The notes beneath the pieces are model-generated. The model worked only from the letters and a program-made list of their open reading frames with translations. It did not search any database and was not told the origin of the DNA. A stretch of DNA of 64,000 bases from Pseudomonas sp. B21-015 (lineage in GTDB: Bacteria > Pseudomonadota > Gammaproteobacteria > Pseudomonadales > Pseudomonadaceae). The position numbers and the translations under genes were made by a program. The DNA is taken from the NCBI RefSeq assembly GCF_024749285.1, contig NZ_CP087196.1:62001-126000 (forward strand), written 5' to 3'. Below, piece after piece: positions 8,361 through 17,843 of the stretch (position 1 is its first letter; every line of letters starts with the position of its first letter).

Positions 8361-9707
8361 ATGGAATCAGCCACTGAGCATCAAGGCCGTATTCTGCTGG
8401 TGGATGATGAGTCCGCCATCCTTCGAACCTTTCGCTATTGCCTCGAAGACGAAGGCTACAGCGTGGCCACCGCGACCAGCGCTGCCCAGGCCGAAGCCTT
8501 GTTGCAGCGTCAGGTTTTCGATTTGTGCTTCCTCGATTTGCGCCTTGGCGAAGATAACGGGCTCGATGTGCTGGCCCAGATGCGTATCCAGGCGCCCTGG
8601 ATGCGGGTGGTGATCGTCACTGCCCACTCGGCCGTGGACACTGCCGTGGACTCGATTCAGGCCGGTGCCGCCGACTATCTGGTCAAACCTTGCAGTCCCG
8701 ACCAGTTGCGTCTGGCCACCGCCAAGCAACTGGAAGTGCGGCAGCTCTCGGCGCGCCTGGAAGCCCTCGAAGGTGAGGTGCGTAAACCCAAGGAGGGTCT
8801 GGATTCCCACAGCCCGGCCATGAAGGTGGTGCTTGAAACCGCACGCCAGGTCGCCAGTACGGACGCCAACATCCTTATTCTTGGCGAGTCGGGCACCGGT
8901 AAAGGTGAACTGTCACAGGCCATTCACGGCTGGAGCAAACGCCAGAAGAAATCCTGCGTCACCATCAACTGCCCGTCTCTTACGGCAGAGTTAATGGACA
9001 GTGAACTCTTCGGCCACAGCCGTGGGGCGTTCACCGGAGCCAGCGAAAGCACTCTGGGTCGTGTCAATCAGGCCGACGGAGGAACGTTGTTTCTCGACGA
9101 AATCGGCGATTTTCCTCTGACTTTGCAACCAAAGTTGCTGCGTTTCATTCAGGACAAGGAATACGAGCGCGTGGGCGATCCGGTGACCCGTCGTGCCGAC
9201 GTGCGAATCCTTGCCGCCACCAACCTCAATCTTGAAGACATGGTCCGCGACGGCCGTTTTCGTGAAGACTTGCTCTATCGACTGAACGTCATCACCTTGC
9301 ACCTGCCGCCGCTTCGCGAACGCAGGGAAGACATTCTGACCCTGGCTGAGCGTTTCCTGGCGCGCTTCGTCAAGGAGTACTCGCGTCCGGCCCGGTGTTT
9401 CAGCGACGAGGCCCGTGAAGCGCTGCTCAGCTACCGATGGCCGGGTAATATCCGTGAGCTGCGCAACGTGGTGGAGCGCGCGAGCATAATTTGTCCGCAG
9501 GAACGAGTCGAACTCAGCCACCTGGGCATGGCCGAGACCCCGGTCAACACTGCGCCGCGAATTGGCGCTGCGTTAAGCCTGGATGAGTTGGAGAAAGCCC
9601 ACATCGGCGCGGTCCTGGCCACGGCCGACACGCTGGATCAGGCGGCCAAGACTTTGGGTATCGATGCCTCGACCCTGTACCGCAAACGCAAGCAGTACAA
9701 CCTGTGA
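8361..9707 (+). CDS. algB: two-component response regulator AlgB
   Basis: 448 residues from the ATG at 8361 (AGGAGCG upstream). It is an NtrC-class regulator: receiver domain ~10-125 with the phospho-acceptor Asp in CFLDLRLGED, then an AAA+ sigma-54 activation domain (~145-380) with Walker A GESGTGKG, the sigma-54 contact motif GAFTGA, and Walker B GGTLFLDEIGD, then a Fis-type helix-turn-helix (TLDQAAKTLGIDASTLYRKR). In P. aeruginosa AlgB controls alginate genes and virulence and is paired with KinB, encoded ten bases downstream here. Confidence 0.95.
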   Translation: MESATEHQGRILLVDDESAILRTFRYCLEDEGYSVATATSAAQAEALLQRQVFDLCFLDLRLGEDNGLDVLAQMRIQAPWMRVVIVTAHSAVDTAVDSIQAGAADYLVKPCSPDQLRLATAKQLEVRQLSARLEALEGEVRKPKEGLDSHSPAMKVVLETARQVASTDANILILGESGTGKGELSQAIHGWSKRQKKSCVTINCPSLTAELMDSELFGHSRGAFTGASESTLGRVNQADGGTLFLDEIGDFPLTLQPKLLRFIQDKEYERVGDPVTRRADVRILAATNLNLEDMVRDGRFREDLLYRLNVITLHLPPLRERREDILTLAERFLARFVKEYSRPARCFSDEAREALLSYRWPGNIRELRNVVERASIICPQERVELSHLGMAETPVNTAPRIGAALSLDELEKAHIGAVLATADTLDQAAKTLGIDASTLYRKRKQYNL

Positions 9708-9717
9708 GCCGTACCTG

Positions 9718-11508
9718 ATGAGACTGGCGATGACGTTGCGCACTCGGCTGTTTCTGAGTATTTCCGCTCTGATTACGGTGGCGCTGCTCGGGCTCCTGCT
9801 CGGGCTGGTCAGTGTGATGCAGATGGCCGGGACTCAGGAGGCGCTGATCCGTGACAATTTCGTCAGACTGGACCTGGGGTTGAAACTGCGTCAGACCCTG
9901 GGCGACCAACTGATCATGATGCTTGGCGAGACCCCTGATCCTGCGGCGTTCGAGGCATCCAGGCAGCGTTCCCTCGAATTGCTTGACGAAGGCATTGCCC
10001 ATGAGCCGCCCAGCGAGGGAGCCCAGTCCGGCTTCAAAAAGGCCAAGGCTGATTATCAGAGCTTATTGCAGGCCGTCGATCTTTCCCGCGCTCCGGTACA
10101 GGTACTCAGTGGCAGCGGGGATCTCACGGAAAAATTCAACGTGCTGCGCAACGGTTTGATCTCCGAACAGAAGCGCGCACTCGACAACATCAATGAGACC
10201 GAACGCCAGGCCCGGGAACGGGCGTTGCTGATTGCCGGCCTGATTGGGCTGGTCGGGGTGGCGGTGCTGTTCATCGGGTTCATTACCGCCCATGGGATCG
10301 CCCAGCGTTTCGGGGCCCCGATCGAGGCCCTGGCGGCGGCGGCTGACAACATTGGCCAAGGCAATTTCGAAGTGACCCTGCCGATTTCCTCGGCGGTGGA
10401 AATGAGCCAGCTGACCCGACGTTTCGGGATCATGGCCGAGGCCCTGCGAGAGCATCAGGCGACAAATATCGACGAGCTGCTCGCCGGCCAGCAACGCTTG
10501 CAGGCGGTGCTCGACAGCATCGACGACGGGTTGTTGATGATCGATCGCCAAGGGCATCTCGAGCACCTCAATCCGGTGGCTCAGCGCCAGTTAGGCTGGG
10601 ACACCGATCGTCTCGGCCAAGGGCTGGGCACGGCGCTTGAGCGTCCCGAACTGGATGAGCAACTGCAACTGGTGCTGCGCGGCGGCACTCTGGAGCGAGC
10701 GCCGGACGACTTGAGCATCGAGGTCGATGGTGAGTCACGATTGCTGACGTATAGCCTGACGCCGGTCAGCCATACCCAGGGTCATATTCTCGGCGCGGTG
10801 ATGGTGCTGCATGACGTCACGGAACAGCGTGCCTTCGAACGGGTGCGCAGCGAGTTCGTTTTGCGTGCTTCTCATGAATTGCGCACGCCCGTCACCGGGA
10901 TGCACATGGCATTCGGCCTGTTCCGCGAGCGGACGCATTTTGCCGAAGACTCCCGCGAAGCCGACCTGCTGGATACTGTGAATGAAGAAATGCAGCGCTT
11001 GATGCAGTTGATCAACGACCTGCTGAATTTCTCTCGCTATCAGAACGGCCTGCAAAAACTCACGCTGGCGCCATGCTCCATTGAGGATTTGCTGGATCAG
11101 GCCCAGGCACGTTTTTCCGGCCCGGCGCGGGAAAAAGGCATTGAGCTGCTGGTGGAAGTGCAAGGGCCGTTGCCGCGACTGCAAGCCGATCAGGCGCAAC
11201 TGGAGCGGGTGCTCGACAACCTGATCGACAACGCCTTGCGCCATACCTCCCGCGACGGGCTGATACGTTTGCAGGCCCGGCGCCATGGTGAGCGGGTGAT
11301 TATCAGTGTCGAGGACAACGGCGAAGGCATTGCCTACGGCCAACAGGGACGGATCTTCGAGCCCTTTGTTCAGGTCGGCCGCAAGAAGGGCGGCGCCGGG
11401 CTCGGGCTGGCACTGTGCAAGGAAATCGTGCAGCTGCACGGTGGGCGGATGGGTGTTTATTCGCGGCCGGGGCAGGGTTCGCAGTTCTACATGGCGCTGG
11501 CGGTATAA
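9718..11508 (+). CDS. kinB: sensor histidine kinase KinB
   Basis: 596 residues from the ATG at 9718; a second ATG at 9730 is possible. Order: membrane segment ~10-35, a periplasmic helical region (~36-168), membrane segment ~169-190, HAMP (~195-250), PAS (~258-370), HisKA with the phospho-accepting His386 in RASHELRTP, and a HATPase with DNLIDNALRH, DNGEGI and GGAGLGLAL. KinB is AlgB's partner and acts mainly as its phosphatase in P. aeruginosa, where its loss makes cells mucoid. It is convergent with the EAL gene, leaving 12 bases between stops. Confidence 0.95.
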   Translation: MRLAMTLRTRLFLSISALITVALLGLLLGLVSVMQMAGTQEALIRDNFVRLDLGLKLRQTLGDQLIMMLGETPDPAAFEASRQRSLELLDEGIAHEPPSEGAQSGFKKAKADYQSLLQAVDLSRAPVQVLSGSGDLTEKFNVLRNGLISEQKRALDNINETERQARERALLIAGLIGLVGVAVLFIGFITAHGIAQRFGAPIEALAAAADNIGQGNFEVTLPISSAVEMSQLTRRFGIMAEALREHQATNIDELLAGQQRLQAVLDSIDDGLLMIDRQGHLEHLNPVAQRQLGWDTDRLGQGLGTALERPELDEQLQLVLRGGTLERAPDDLSIEVDGESRLLTYSLTPVSHTQGHILGAVMVLHDVTEQRAFERVRSEFVLRASHELRTPVTGMHMAFGLFRERTHFAEDSREADLLDTVNEEMQRLMQLINDLLNFSRYQNGLQKLTLAPCSIEDLLDQAQARFSGPAREKGIELLVEVQGPLPRLQADQAQLERVLDNLIDNALRHTSRDGLIRLQARRHGERVIISVEDNGEGIAYGQQGRIFEPFVQVGRKKGGAGLGLALCKEIVQLHGGRMGVYSRPGQGSQFYMALAV

Positions 11509-11520
11509 GTCTGAGCCATT

Positions 11521-13137
11521 TCAGGCTTCGTCATCCAGACGTCGCGCGGTCAGTCGGCGGCCACGGGTAATCAGTTCGATGAACTGCACAGCGCTCAAGG
11601 CATGTGCGAACAGCCAGCCCTGACCGAACTTCACTCCTTCGCTGCTCAGAAACACCGCTTGGGCTTCATGTTCGATGCCTTCTGCAATCACCTTGAGTTG
11701 CAGGGCCTGGGCCATGCGAATGATGTGCGGCGCCACGCCGCTACTGGCGGCGTCATGGCCCAGCGCGTCGATAAACGCCTTGTCGATTTTCAGGCAGTCC
11801 ACCGGCAGGGTTTGCAGGTAGGCGAGGCTGCAATAGCCGGTACCAAAGTCATCGATCAGCACCTGATGCCCGACATCGCGCAAGGCTTGCAGGTTTTCTC
11901 TGGCCACCACGACATCCACCAGTCCGCGCTCGGTCACCTCGAAGGCAATCTGCCTGGCGGCTACCCGGTGCAAGGTCAGCAAGCGCGCGATGACCTCGCC
12001 GATACGCGGCACCATGACGTCGCAGGCCGCCAGGTTGACCGAGATGTACAGCTGCGGATTGGCGCGCAACAGTTGCCCGAGCTGTTCCAGCAGGCGCTGC
12101 AATACGAAGTCGGTCATCTGGCGGATCTGGCCGGTGTTCTCTGCCATCGGAATGAACAGATCGGGGCTGGTCAGCGTACCGTCCGGTCTTCGCCAGCGCA
12201 GCAAGGCTTCGGCACCGACGCAGTTGCGGCTGTCGAGGTCGAAGATCGGTTGATACAGCACCTGCAACTCGCCTCGCCGTATGGCGCCGTGCAGTTCGGC
12301 ATCCAGTGACTGACGCTGGCGCACCAGCAGAAACACCAGAATGCCTACAGAAGCACTCAGCGCGAGGCTGGCCGGCAGCAGCCACCACCATACCGCCGGT
12401 ACATGCATCCCGGTGCGCGGAGTGATCAGTACCAGTTGGTACTCAGGGGTGTTGGTTGGCATTCGATAAATCAGGCGGGTAGGGGTGATTTGCAGTGCAT
12501 CATGGCTTTTGGGGGGCCAGGGCTCTGTCGGGGGCCAGACCTGCGCGACACCGAGTACCGGAATGGCGCGGGTGTCGTGGTCGAGTACCACCAGCAGGCT
12601 GCTCCCCGGAGACAGATCAACCATGTCGGTCAAATGCCCGCGGGACGTCGCAACCCGGAAATTGCCACGCCCAAGCATCAGCGCGGCGCGGTTCTCATCG
12701 GGTTCGGTGGTGGTGTTTAGCCAATAACTGTAGGTGGGGCCCTTGATGTCCGGCGGTCGGATCAGCGACAGCCCTTCCTGGCGGGGGCGGTTGGAGCAGA
12801 TTCGCGAAGCGTCCATATAAGCAGCTTCATAAACGAAGCGGTAATTGAAGCTGACTTGCTGCAAGGTAGCGATCATTTCGTCATCGCAGCCTCGCAGCGG
12901 TTGGGCTTCCAGGTCATCGAGACTTTCGCGCAGCTGCCCAAATAGCTGCTCCAGGCGGGCCAGGAAGCGCTCCCCCTGGGCATTCATTTCCTGGCTTTCG
13001 TTCTGCTCGACCTGATTCATCGCCACGAAAAGACTGCCGGTCATCAATAGCGTTGCGCTCAAGGCAGTAGCCAGCATCGCCAGAAACCAAGGGCGATAAA
13101 ACCAGCTATGCAGTCTCTCTCGAGCAGCAGGCATCAT
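11521..13137 (-). CDS. CSS-motif EAL-domain c-di-GMP phosphodiesterase
   Basis: 538 residues. A membrane helix (~17-40), a periplasmic CSS-type redox sensor region (~41-245, Cys84 and Cys114), a second helix (~246-272) and a cytoplasmic EAL domain (~280-525). The catalytic set looks complete: EALLRW at 310, SVNLAACD, FEVTERG, DDFGTGYCSL and AEGIEHE, so active c-di-GMP breakdown to pGpG is expected. The sensor motif reads CSN rather than CSS. In E. coli relatives, the periplasmic cysteines sense DsbA/DsbB-made disulfides; a dsbA gene lies 4 kb away. Confidence 0.88.
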   Translation of the reverse strand: MMPAARERLHSWFYRPWFLAMLATALSATLLMTGSLFVAMNQVEQNESQEMNAQGERFLARLEQLFGQLRESLDDLEAQPLRGCDDEMIATLQQVSFNYRFVYEAAYMDASRICSNRPRQEGLSLIRPPDIKGPTYSYWLNTTTEPDENRAALMLGRGNFRVATSRGHLTDMVDLSPGSSLLVVLDHDTRAIPVLGVAQVWPPTEPWPPKSHDALQITPTRLIYRMPTNTPEYQLVLITPRTGMHVPAVWWWLLPASLALSASVGILVFLLVRQRQSLDAELHGAIRRGELQVLYQPIFDLDSRNCVGAEALLRWRRPDGTLTSPDLFIPMAENTGQIRQMTDFVLQRLLEQLGQLLRANPQLYISVNLAACDVMVPRIGEVIARLLTLHRVAARQIAFEVTERGLVDVVVARENLQALRDVGHQVLIDDFGTGYCSLAYLQTLPVDCLKIDKAFIDALGHDAASSGVAPHIIRMAQALQLKVIAEGIEHEAQAVFLSSEGVKFGQGWLFAHALSAVQFIELITRGRRLTARRLDDEA

Positions 13138-13210
13138 GGAATATCCGAAGAATTACCAATGAGTTATAGCTGCTGATTGAGAAAAAGCCCTGACCGTCGG
13201 GCGGGCGTCA

Positions 13211-13990
13211 TTATTTTGTCTGGTTCAACACCTGCAGCAGCGCCGCGGTTTGCGCGTCCGGCGTGCCGTCGAAACGGGACGGGCGGAAATGCAGTTGAAA
13301 GGCCGCCAGCACATTGCGTGTTGCGTCATCCAGTTCGCCGGTTTGCGGCGTGGCGTAGCCCAGGCGGGCAAGCTGTTCCTGAAACCAGCTGATGCTTGGC
13401 AGCTGTACGGCGAACTGCGCTTGCTGACGCGCTACGGCCTGCTCATTCGGCCAGATTCCCAGGCCTTCGGCAGCCAGGCGCTGCCAGGGAAACAGCGGGC
13501 CGGGATCGAGCTTGCGCATGGGGGCGATGTCGCTATGGCCGATGATATGGCGGGGGCTGATGCCATGGCGTTTGCTGATGTCCTTGAGCAGGAAGATCAT
13601 CGACTGAACCTGGGCTTCGCTGTAGGGATACCAGAGGCGCCCGGTCGGGCTGTCCTGGAAGCCTGGATTGACGATTTCGATGCCAATGGAACTGGAGTTC
13701 AGCCAAGTCCGGCCTTGCCATTCGCTTTCACCCGCGTGCCAGGCCCGAAGATTTTCATCCATCAGCTTATAAATGGTGGCGTGCTCGTCGTCGCCGATCA
13801 GGTAATGGCTGCTGACCTCGCCATGAGTCAGCAATTGCAGCGAGTTCTCCAGAGATGCGGAGGTGTAATGCATCACCACGAACTGAATACGGCTGTCGTG
13901 ATTGGCTGAAGGGTGGCTGGTGTCAATCCGGGGGCCGCTGGCACAACCGGCTAATAGAAGCAGCGACGCGATAAGAGCAAGACATTTCAT
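13211..13990 (-). CDS. ampDh2: N-acetylmuramoyl-L-alanine amidase lipoprotein AmpDh2
   Basis: 259 residues from the ATG at 13990, matching the known AmpDh2 length; the longer frame to 14077 has no signal peptide. A lipobox (LLAGC, Cys16) makes it a lipoprotein. The Amidase_2 domain (~30-190) carries zinc-ligand candidates in VVMHYTSAS, AWHAGES and GHSDIAPMRKLDPG; a peptidoglycan-binding domain (~200-259) follows. AmpDh2 is a periplasmic zinc amidase cutting the stem peptide from peptidoglycan or anhydromuropeptides and so lowers AmpC induction. It sits in the same place, after kinB, in P. aeruginosa. Confidence 0.92.
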   Translation of the reverse strand: MKCLALIASLLLLAGCASGPRIDTSHPSANHDSRIQFVVMHYTSASLENSLQLLTHGEVSSHYLIGDDEHATIYKLMDENLRAWHAGESEWQGRTWLNSSSIGIEIVNPGFQDSPTGRLWYPYSEAQVQSMIFLLKDISKRHGISPRHIIGHSDIAPMRKLDPGPLFPWQRLAAEGLGIWPNEQAVARQQAQFAVQLPSISWFQEQLARLGYATPQTGELDDATRNVLAAFQLHFRPSRFDGTPDAQTAALLQVLNQTK

Positions 13991-14094
13991 GGCGGGAGGC
14001 AATACACGCAAGACAATAATGCAACAGTGTAACGTATTGCCTTGCGGCGCCGACGGCAAAAGCGCTCTTTTAAACAAAATGGAACAATTGGCCG

Positions 14095-16128
14095 TCAGCC
14101 AAGTTCTATCCGATTGCGGCCAGTATTTTTCGCACGATATAGCGCCTGATCGGCTCTTTTAAGTACAAGATCGCTATGTTCGCCCGGTTTGAATGCGGTC
14201 AGCCCCATGGAGATGGTAATGGTGACTCGCTCACCCTTGAAGTGGAACGGGCAGGCTTCAATCGATGCGCGCAAGGTTTCCAGCAATTTCGCGCCGACCA
14301 TCGGCGCCGTGGCAGGCATCAACAGCACAAACTCCTCACCGCCGAACCTGGCAATGAAGTCCGTTCCGCGCAGACGCTTGCGTAGCACGCTGGCGATGAT
14401 TTTTAGTACCTTGTCGCCCGCCAGATGGCCGTAGTTGTCGTTGATGCGTTTGAAATGGTCGAGGTCGAGCATCGCCAGCAACAGGGTGTTGCCGTGTTGT
14501 TGCCATTGACCGATTTCGTGGTCCAGTCGTTCGCTCCAGGCCGCCCGATTCGGCAGGCCGGTCAATGGATCGATCAAAGCCTTCTGGCGCTGCTCTTCGA
14601 GATGCTCGCGGTAGCCCAGCGCTTCCTGCTCCATGTGGGCAACCCTTTCGGCCAGGCTTTGCAGGCGGGCTGCGACTTCCTGCTCGCGCTCGTCGCGCTG
14701 CTTCTGGTGCTGGTCCATGGTGCCGAGCAGGCCTTCGAGATGGTTTTCCAGCACCAGTTTTAGATCATCAAGGTCCGCCGCTTCCTGCATGCTGCTCTGC
14801 AAGCCGTCGACTTGCTCGCGAATCTGCGTGTCCATCTCCCGCGCGGCAGAGCGGTTGTCGGCGTGGCCTTCGCTCGCGGCTTGCAGGTTGCTCTGGAAAG
14901 ACTCGAGGCGTTCGTTGAGTCGCTGCAAATACGCTTCGAATTCGTGCTGGCCGCTGTCGGTGATTGCCAGCATCAATGTTGCCAGGTCGTCGAGGATGGG
15001 TAGCAGTTCGTACCAATTCAAACCGTTTTGAAGACGATTACGCATCGCCTCGGCTTGCGGTCGATGGCGCTCGGGCAGCGTCAGGTCGTCGAGGAGGCCC
15101 AGCAGCGTGTCTTCGATATGCTTGGCGACAGAGCTGTAGGACGGTTCCGGTGAGTCCGGCAGGGCATACAGAATGTCGTGTTCTGACGGTTCTGGATCGA
15201 CGGCCTCAGGCGTCAGCTCATCTGGGTTGATTGCCGGCGGAGCTTGAGTGGCCGACACGGCGATAGATGGAGCCGGCTCTTGCGGCTGTTCGATGTTCGG
15301 CTGGGTTTGTGGCTCTGGAGCCTGGCTGTTCGTAGCCTCAGGCTCGAGGATGGGCGGCACAAACGCCACGACTTCAGCAGCAGGTGCCGCTGTTGGCGCC
15401 TGAATTTCCAGTGGCTCAGGGGATGCAGCAGTGGGCGAGGGGGCTTCTACGGCTGGCAACACCACTTGCGGCTTATCGGTGGCTGGCGCGAGATTGACCG
15501 TCGCTTGTGGGGGCTCGGCCAGTGGTGCTGCAACCGTTTCGAGCGTTTGTCGGGCAGGCAGTTGCAATTCGGGGGCGGCGATCTGTGGCGCGGTCTCATC
15601 CGCTTCCCGGCTACCGAACAGGCGCTGCAGCAAACCCGGGCGGCCAGGCTCTGTGGGGTTCTCCAGCAGGCTCAAGGCTTTGCCTTGCAGGCCACTCAGT
15701 TCGCTGAGCAATAAGGGTATTTCTCGGGCCTGACCTACGCGTCCGTCCAGTTGCTTGGCGAAACGCTTCAGTGGCCGGCTCACTTCCCGGGGCAACGGCA
15801 ATGCTTGCAGCTGAGAGACCAGTGCCGTCAGTGCAGCGCTGACTTGATCGACCCGGGTTTCCCGGCGCTGCTCGGAGTCGAGCACGGCTTTTTCCAGGCG
15901 CGGCAGCAAGGCGGCCAGGCCGGCGTCCATGTCGTCGGTTCGTACGACTTCGCGCATTTCCTTCATGCATTGGTCAACGGCGCGATCGGTACCTTCCGCG
16001 GCCAGGGTGCTGCGCACCAGCCCGCGACGCAGCAGGTCGAGCCGGGCGTCCCATCGACGTTCGAGCTTTTCCTGTTGTTCGATGCTTTTGAGGTATTTCT
16101 CTTTCCAGCGCTGTGCTTCGTCGCTCAT
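14095..16128 (-). CDS. dgcH: diguanylate cyclase DgcH
   Basis: 677 residues. The N-terminal ~480 residues are helical with a Pro/Ala/Glu-rich low-complexity linker (~200-330) and a coiled coil leading into a GGDEF domain (~510-677). The active site is GGEEF (596-600), and the RxxD inhibitory site RGTD lies at 587-590, so product inhibition by c-di-GMP is expected. There is no signal peptide or membrane helix, so it should be cytoplasmic. Its start codon abuts the stop of the EEP gene upstream. It matches PA5487/DgcH in position and size. Confidence 0.9.
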   Translation of the reverse strand: MSDEAQRWKEKYLKSIEQQEKLERRWDARLDLLRRGLVRSTLAAEGTDRAVDQCMKEMREVVRTDDMDAGLAALLPRLEKAVLDSEQRRETRVDQVSAALTALVSQLQALPLPREVSRPLKRFAKQLDGRVGQAREIPLLLSELSGLQGKALSLLENPTEPGRPGLLQRLFGSREADETAPQIAAPELQLPARQTLETVAAPLAEPPQATVNLAPATDKPQVVLPAVEAPSPTAASPEPLEIQAPTAAPAAEVVAFVPPILEPEATNSQAPEPQTQPNIEQPQEPAPSIAVSATQAPPAINPDELTPEAVDPEPSEHDILYALPDSPEPSYSSVAKHIEDTLLGLLDDLTLPERHRPQAEAMRNRLQNGLNWYELLPILDDLATLMLAITDSGQHEFEAYLQRLNERLESFQSNLQAASEGHADNRSAAREMDTQIREQVDGLQSSMQEAADLDDLKLVLENHLEGLLGTMDQHQKQRDEREQEVAARLQSLAERVAHMEQEALGYREHLEEQRQKALIDPLTGLPNRAAWSERLDHEIGQWQQHGNTLLLAMLDLDHFKRINDNYGHLAGDKVLKIIASVLRKRLRGTDFIARFGGEEFVLLMPATAPMVGAKLLETLRASIEACPFHFKGERVTITISMGLTAFKPGEHSDLVLKRADQALYRAKNTGRNRIELG

Positions 16129-16989
16129 TCAGGCAGGACTCAACGCGGGGAGTGCATCGGCCGTGAGCGAGCCCGGCAGACGTATCTCTACCGCGACCGG
16201 CAGGTGATCGGAAATGGGTTGTGCCAGCACCTCGACCTTTTCAAGGGTCAGGGTGGGGCTCAGCAGAATATGGTCCAGGCAACGCTGTGGGCGCCAGCTG
16301 GGGAAGGTCGCTTCCAGTTGCGGCGCGAGCAGGCCTAAATCACGCAACGGGGAATGTTGCAGCAAGTCACTGGCATGGGTGTTCATATCGCCCATCAGCA
16401 CCTGATGTTTATAACCGCCGATCAACTCGCGGATGTAAGCCAGTTGCATGCTACGGGCGCGAGCGCCCAGCGCCAGGTGCATCATCACCACCACAAGCGC
16501 CTCCGGACCTTCGCCGAAGCGCACCAGAATGGCCCCGCGACCCTTGGGCCCCGGCAGCGGATGATCTTCAATCGCCCACGGGCGCAGGCGGCTGAGTACG
16601 CCATTGCTGTGCTGGCCGAGATGACCGAGATTGCGATTGAGTTGCTGATACCAGTAGGGGAAGGCGCCGAGCTGCGCCAGATGTTCGACCTGATTGACGT
16701 AGCCTGATCGCAGGCTGCCGCCATCGACTTCCTGCAAGGCAACCAGGTCGAAGTCGCCCAGCAGATTACCGATTTTTTGCAGGTTGTCGGCACGCCCGGT
16801 ATGCGGCAACAGATGCTGCCAGCCGCGGGTCAGATAGTGCCGATAACGCTCGGTACTGATGCCGACCTGGATATTGAAACTGAGCAAACGCAGACGGCTG
16901 TCCACGGGCAACCCCGTCGATTCCAGGTGATGCTCGTTGACCCGCGGGTCATGCAGGCCAACGATGCGTTCAGTTCCCCAGCGGCGCAT
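16129..16989 (-). CDS. endonuclease/exonuclease/phosphatase (EEP) family protein
   Basis: 286 residues. EEP-fold motifs are seen in order: LLSFNIQVG near 35-43, DLVALQEVDGGS (metal-binding Glu), the HLALGARARSMQL helix with its catalytic His, LMGDMNTHASD (Asp/Asn) and PISDHLPVAVEI (final Asp-His). Substrate is not predictable: members include nucleases, sphingomyelinases and lipid phosphatases. No signal peptide is visible. It lies 14 bases after dsbA and directly abuts dgcH, so the three are probably co-transcribed. Confidence 0.85.
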   Translation of the reverse strand: MRRWGTERIVGLHDPRVNEHHLESTGLPVDSRLRLLSFNIQVGISTERYRHYLTRGWQHLLPHTGRADNLQKIGNLLGDFDLVALQEVDGGSLRSGYVNQVEHLAQLGAFPYWYQQLNRNLGHLGQHSNGVLSRLRPWAIEDHPLPGPKGRGAILVRFGEGPEALVVVMMHLALGARARSMQLAYIRELIGGYKHQVLMGDMNTHASDLLQHSPLRDLGLLAPQLEATFPSWRPQRCLDHILLSPTLTLEKVEVLAQPISDHLPVAVEIRLPGSLTADALPALSPA

Positions 16990-17003
16990 GGCAGGTGCCG
17001 CGC

Positions 17004-17645
17004 TTAGTTGACGACGGCCTTGGTTGCCGCTCGCTCTTTGGCGACCAGTTGGTCGGCCAGTTTCAGCGCTTGTTCGGCACCGCCGGCAGAGCCGATGTCA
17101 AAGCGATACTTGCCGTTGACGATCATGGTAGGCACGCCGGTGATTTCATATTTCTTTGCAAGCTCTTTGGCTTTGTTGATCTGGCCCTTGATGGCGAAGG
17201 AGTCGAAGGTGGCCAGGAATTTTTCCTTGTCTACACCTTGGGTCGCCAGGAATTCCGCCATGTCTTCTTTGTCAGTCAGCTTCTTGTGTTCTTTCTGAAT
17301 TGCGTTGAACACGGCAGCGTGAACCTTGCTCTCGACACCCATGGCTTCAAGGGTCAGGAACATCTGGCCGTGTGCATCCCAAGGGCCGCCAAACATGGCC
17401 GGGATACGCACGAAATTCACGTCGGAAGGCAGCTTTTCAACCCATGGGTTAATGACGGGTTCGAAGGCATAGCAGTGCGGACAGCCGTACCAGAACAGCT
17501 CCACGACTTCGATCTTGCCAGGCTCGGCCACCGGGACCGGATTGCTCAGTTCGACATAGGGCGCTTCAGGTTTTTCGGTGGCTTGGGCGGTCATGCCGAA
17601 CAGGCTGACAGCGACGAGTGCGGCGCTGATGATCAGATTACGCAT
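17004..17645 (-). CDS. dsbA: periplasmic thiol:disulfide oxidase DsbA
   Basis: 213 residues with a signal peptide (cleavage after ~22, MTAQA). The thioredoxin fold carries CPHC at 55-58 and the cis-proline loop GVPTMIVNGKY. DsbA introduces disulfides in secreted proteins and is re-oxidised by DsbB. An AlgU-like promoter (17688-17715) lies upstream; published work in P. aeruginosa links dsbA to AlgU. Two minus-strand genes (EEP, dgcH) follow closely. Confidence 0.95.
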   Translation of the reverse strand: MRNLIISAALVAVSLFGMTAQATEKPEAPYVELSNPVPVAEPGKIEVVELFWYGCPHCYAFEPVINPWVEKLPSDVNFVRIPAMFGGPWDAHGQMFLTLEAMGVESKVHAAVFNAIQKEHKKLTDKEDMAEFLATQGVDKEKFLATFDSFAIKGQINKAKELAKKYEITGVPTMIVNGKYRFDIGSAGGAEQALKLADQLVAKERAATKAVVN

Positions 17646-17687
17646 GCTTTACTCCTGGACAATTTGGGCGCCTCGCGCGACCTGTTT

Positions 17688-17715
17688 TCAAACAGATTCC
17701 GGCGGGCTTGAGTTC
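17688..17715 (-). promoter_or_regulatory. AlgU (sigma-22)-type promoter of dsbA
   Basis: Minus strand GAACTC (17710-17715), 17-base spacer, TTTGA (17688-17692); consensus GAACTT-N16/17-TCTGA. It lies ~45 bases upstream of the dsbA ATG. Confidence 0.5.
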
Positions 17716-17738
17716 TGTAGTGTAACGGCAGCGGCCAC

Positions 17739-17767
17739 AAAAAAGGGCAGCCAAAGCTACCCTTTTT
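17739..17767 (-). terminator. terminator after cytochrome c4
   Basis: Hairpin AAAAAGGGCAGC / GCTACCCTTTTT with one internal mismatch and a CAAA loop, between the cytochrome c4 stop (17844) and the dsbA promoter. A/T runs flank it on both strands. Confidence 0.7.
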
Positions 17768-17843
17768 ATGTTTGCATCGACGGATTAATCGAGTGTTAAC
17801 GTTGCAAGAGATGTACATCTCTCACAACGCACGATCACAGGCC

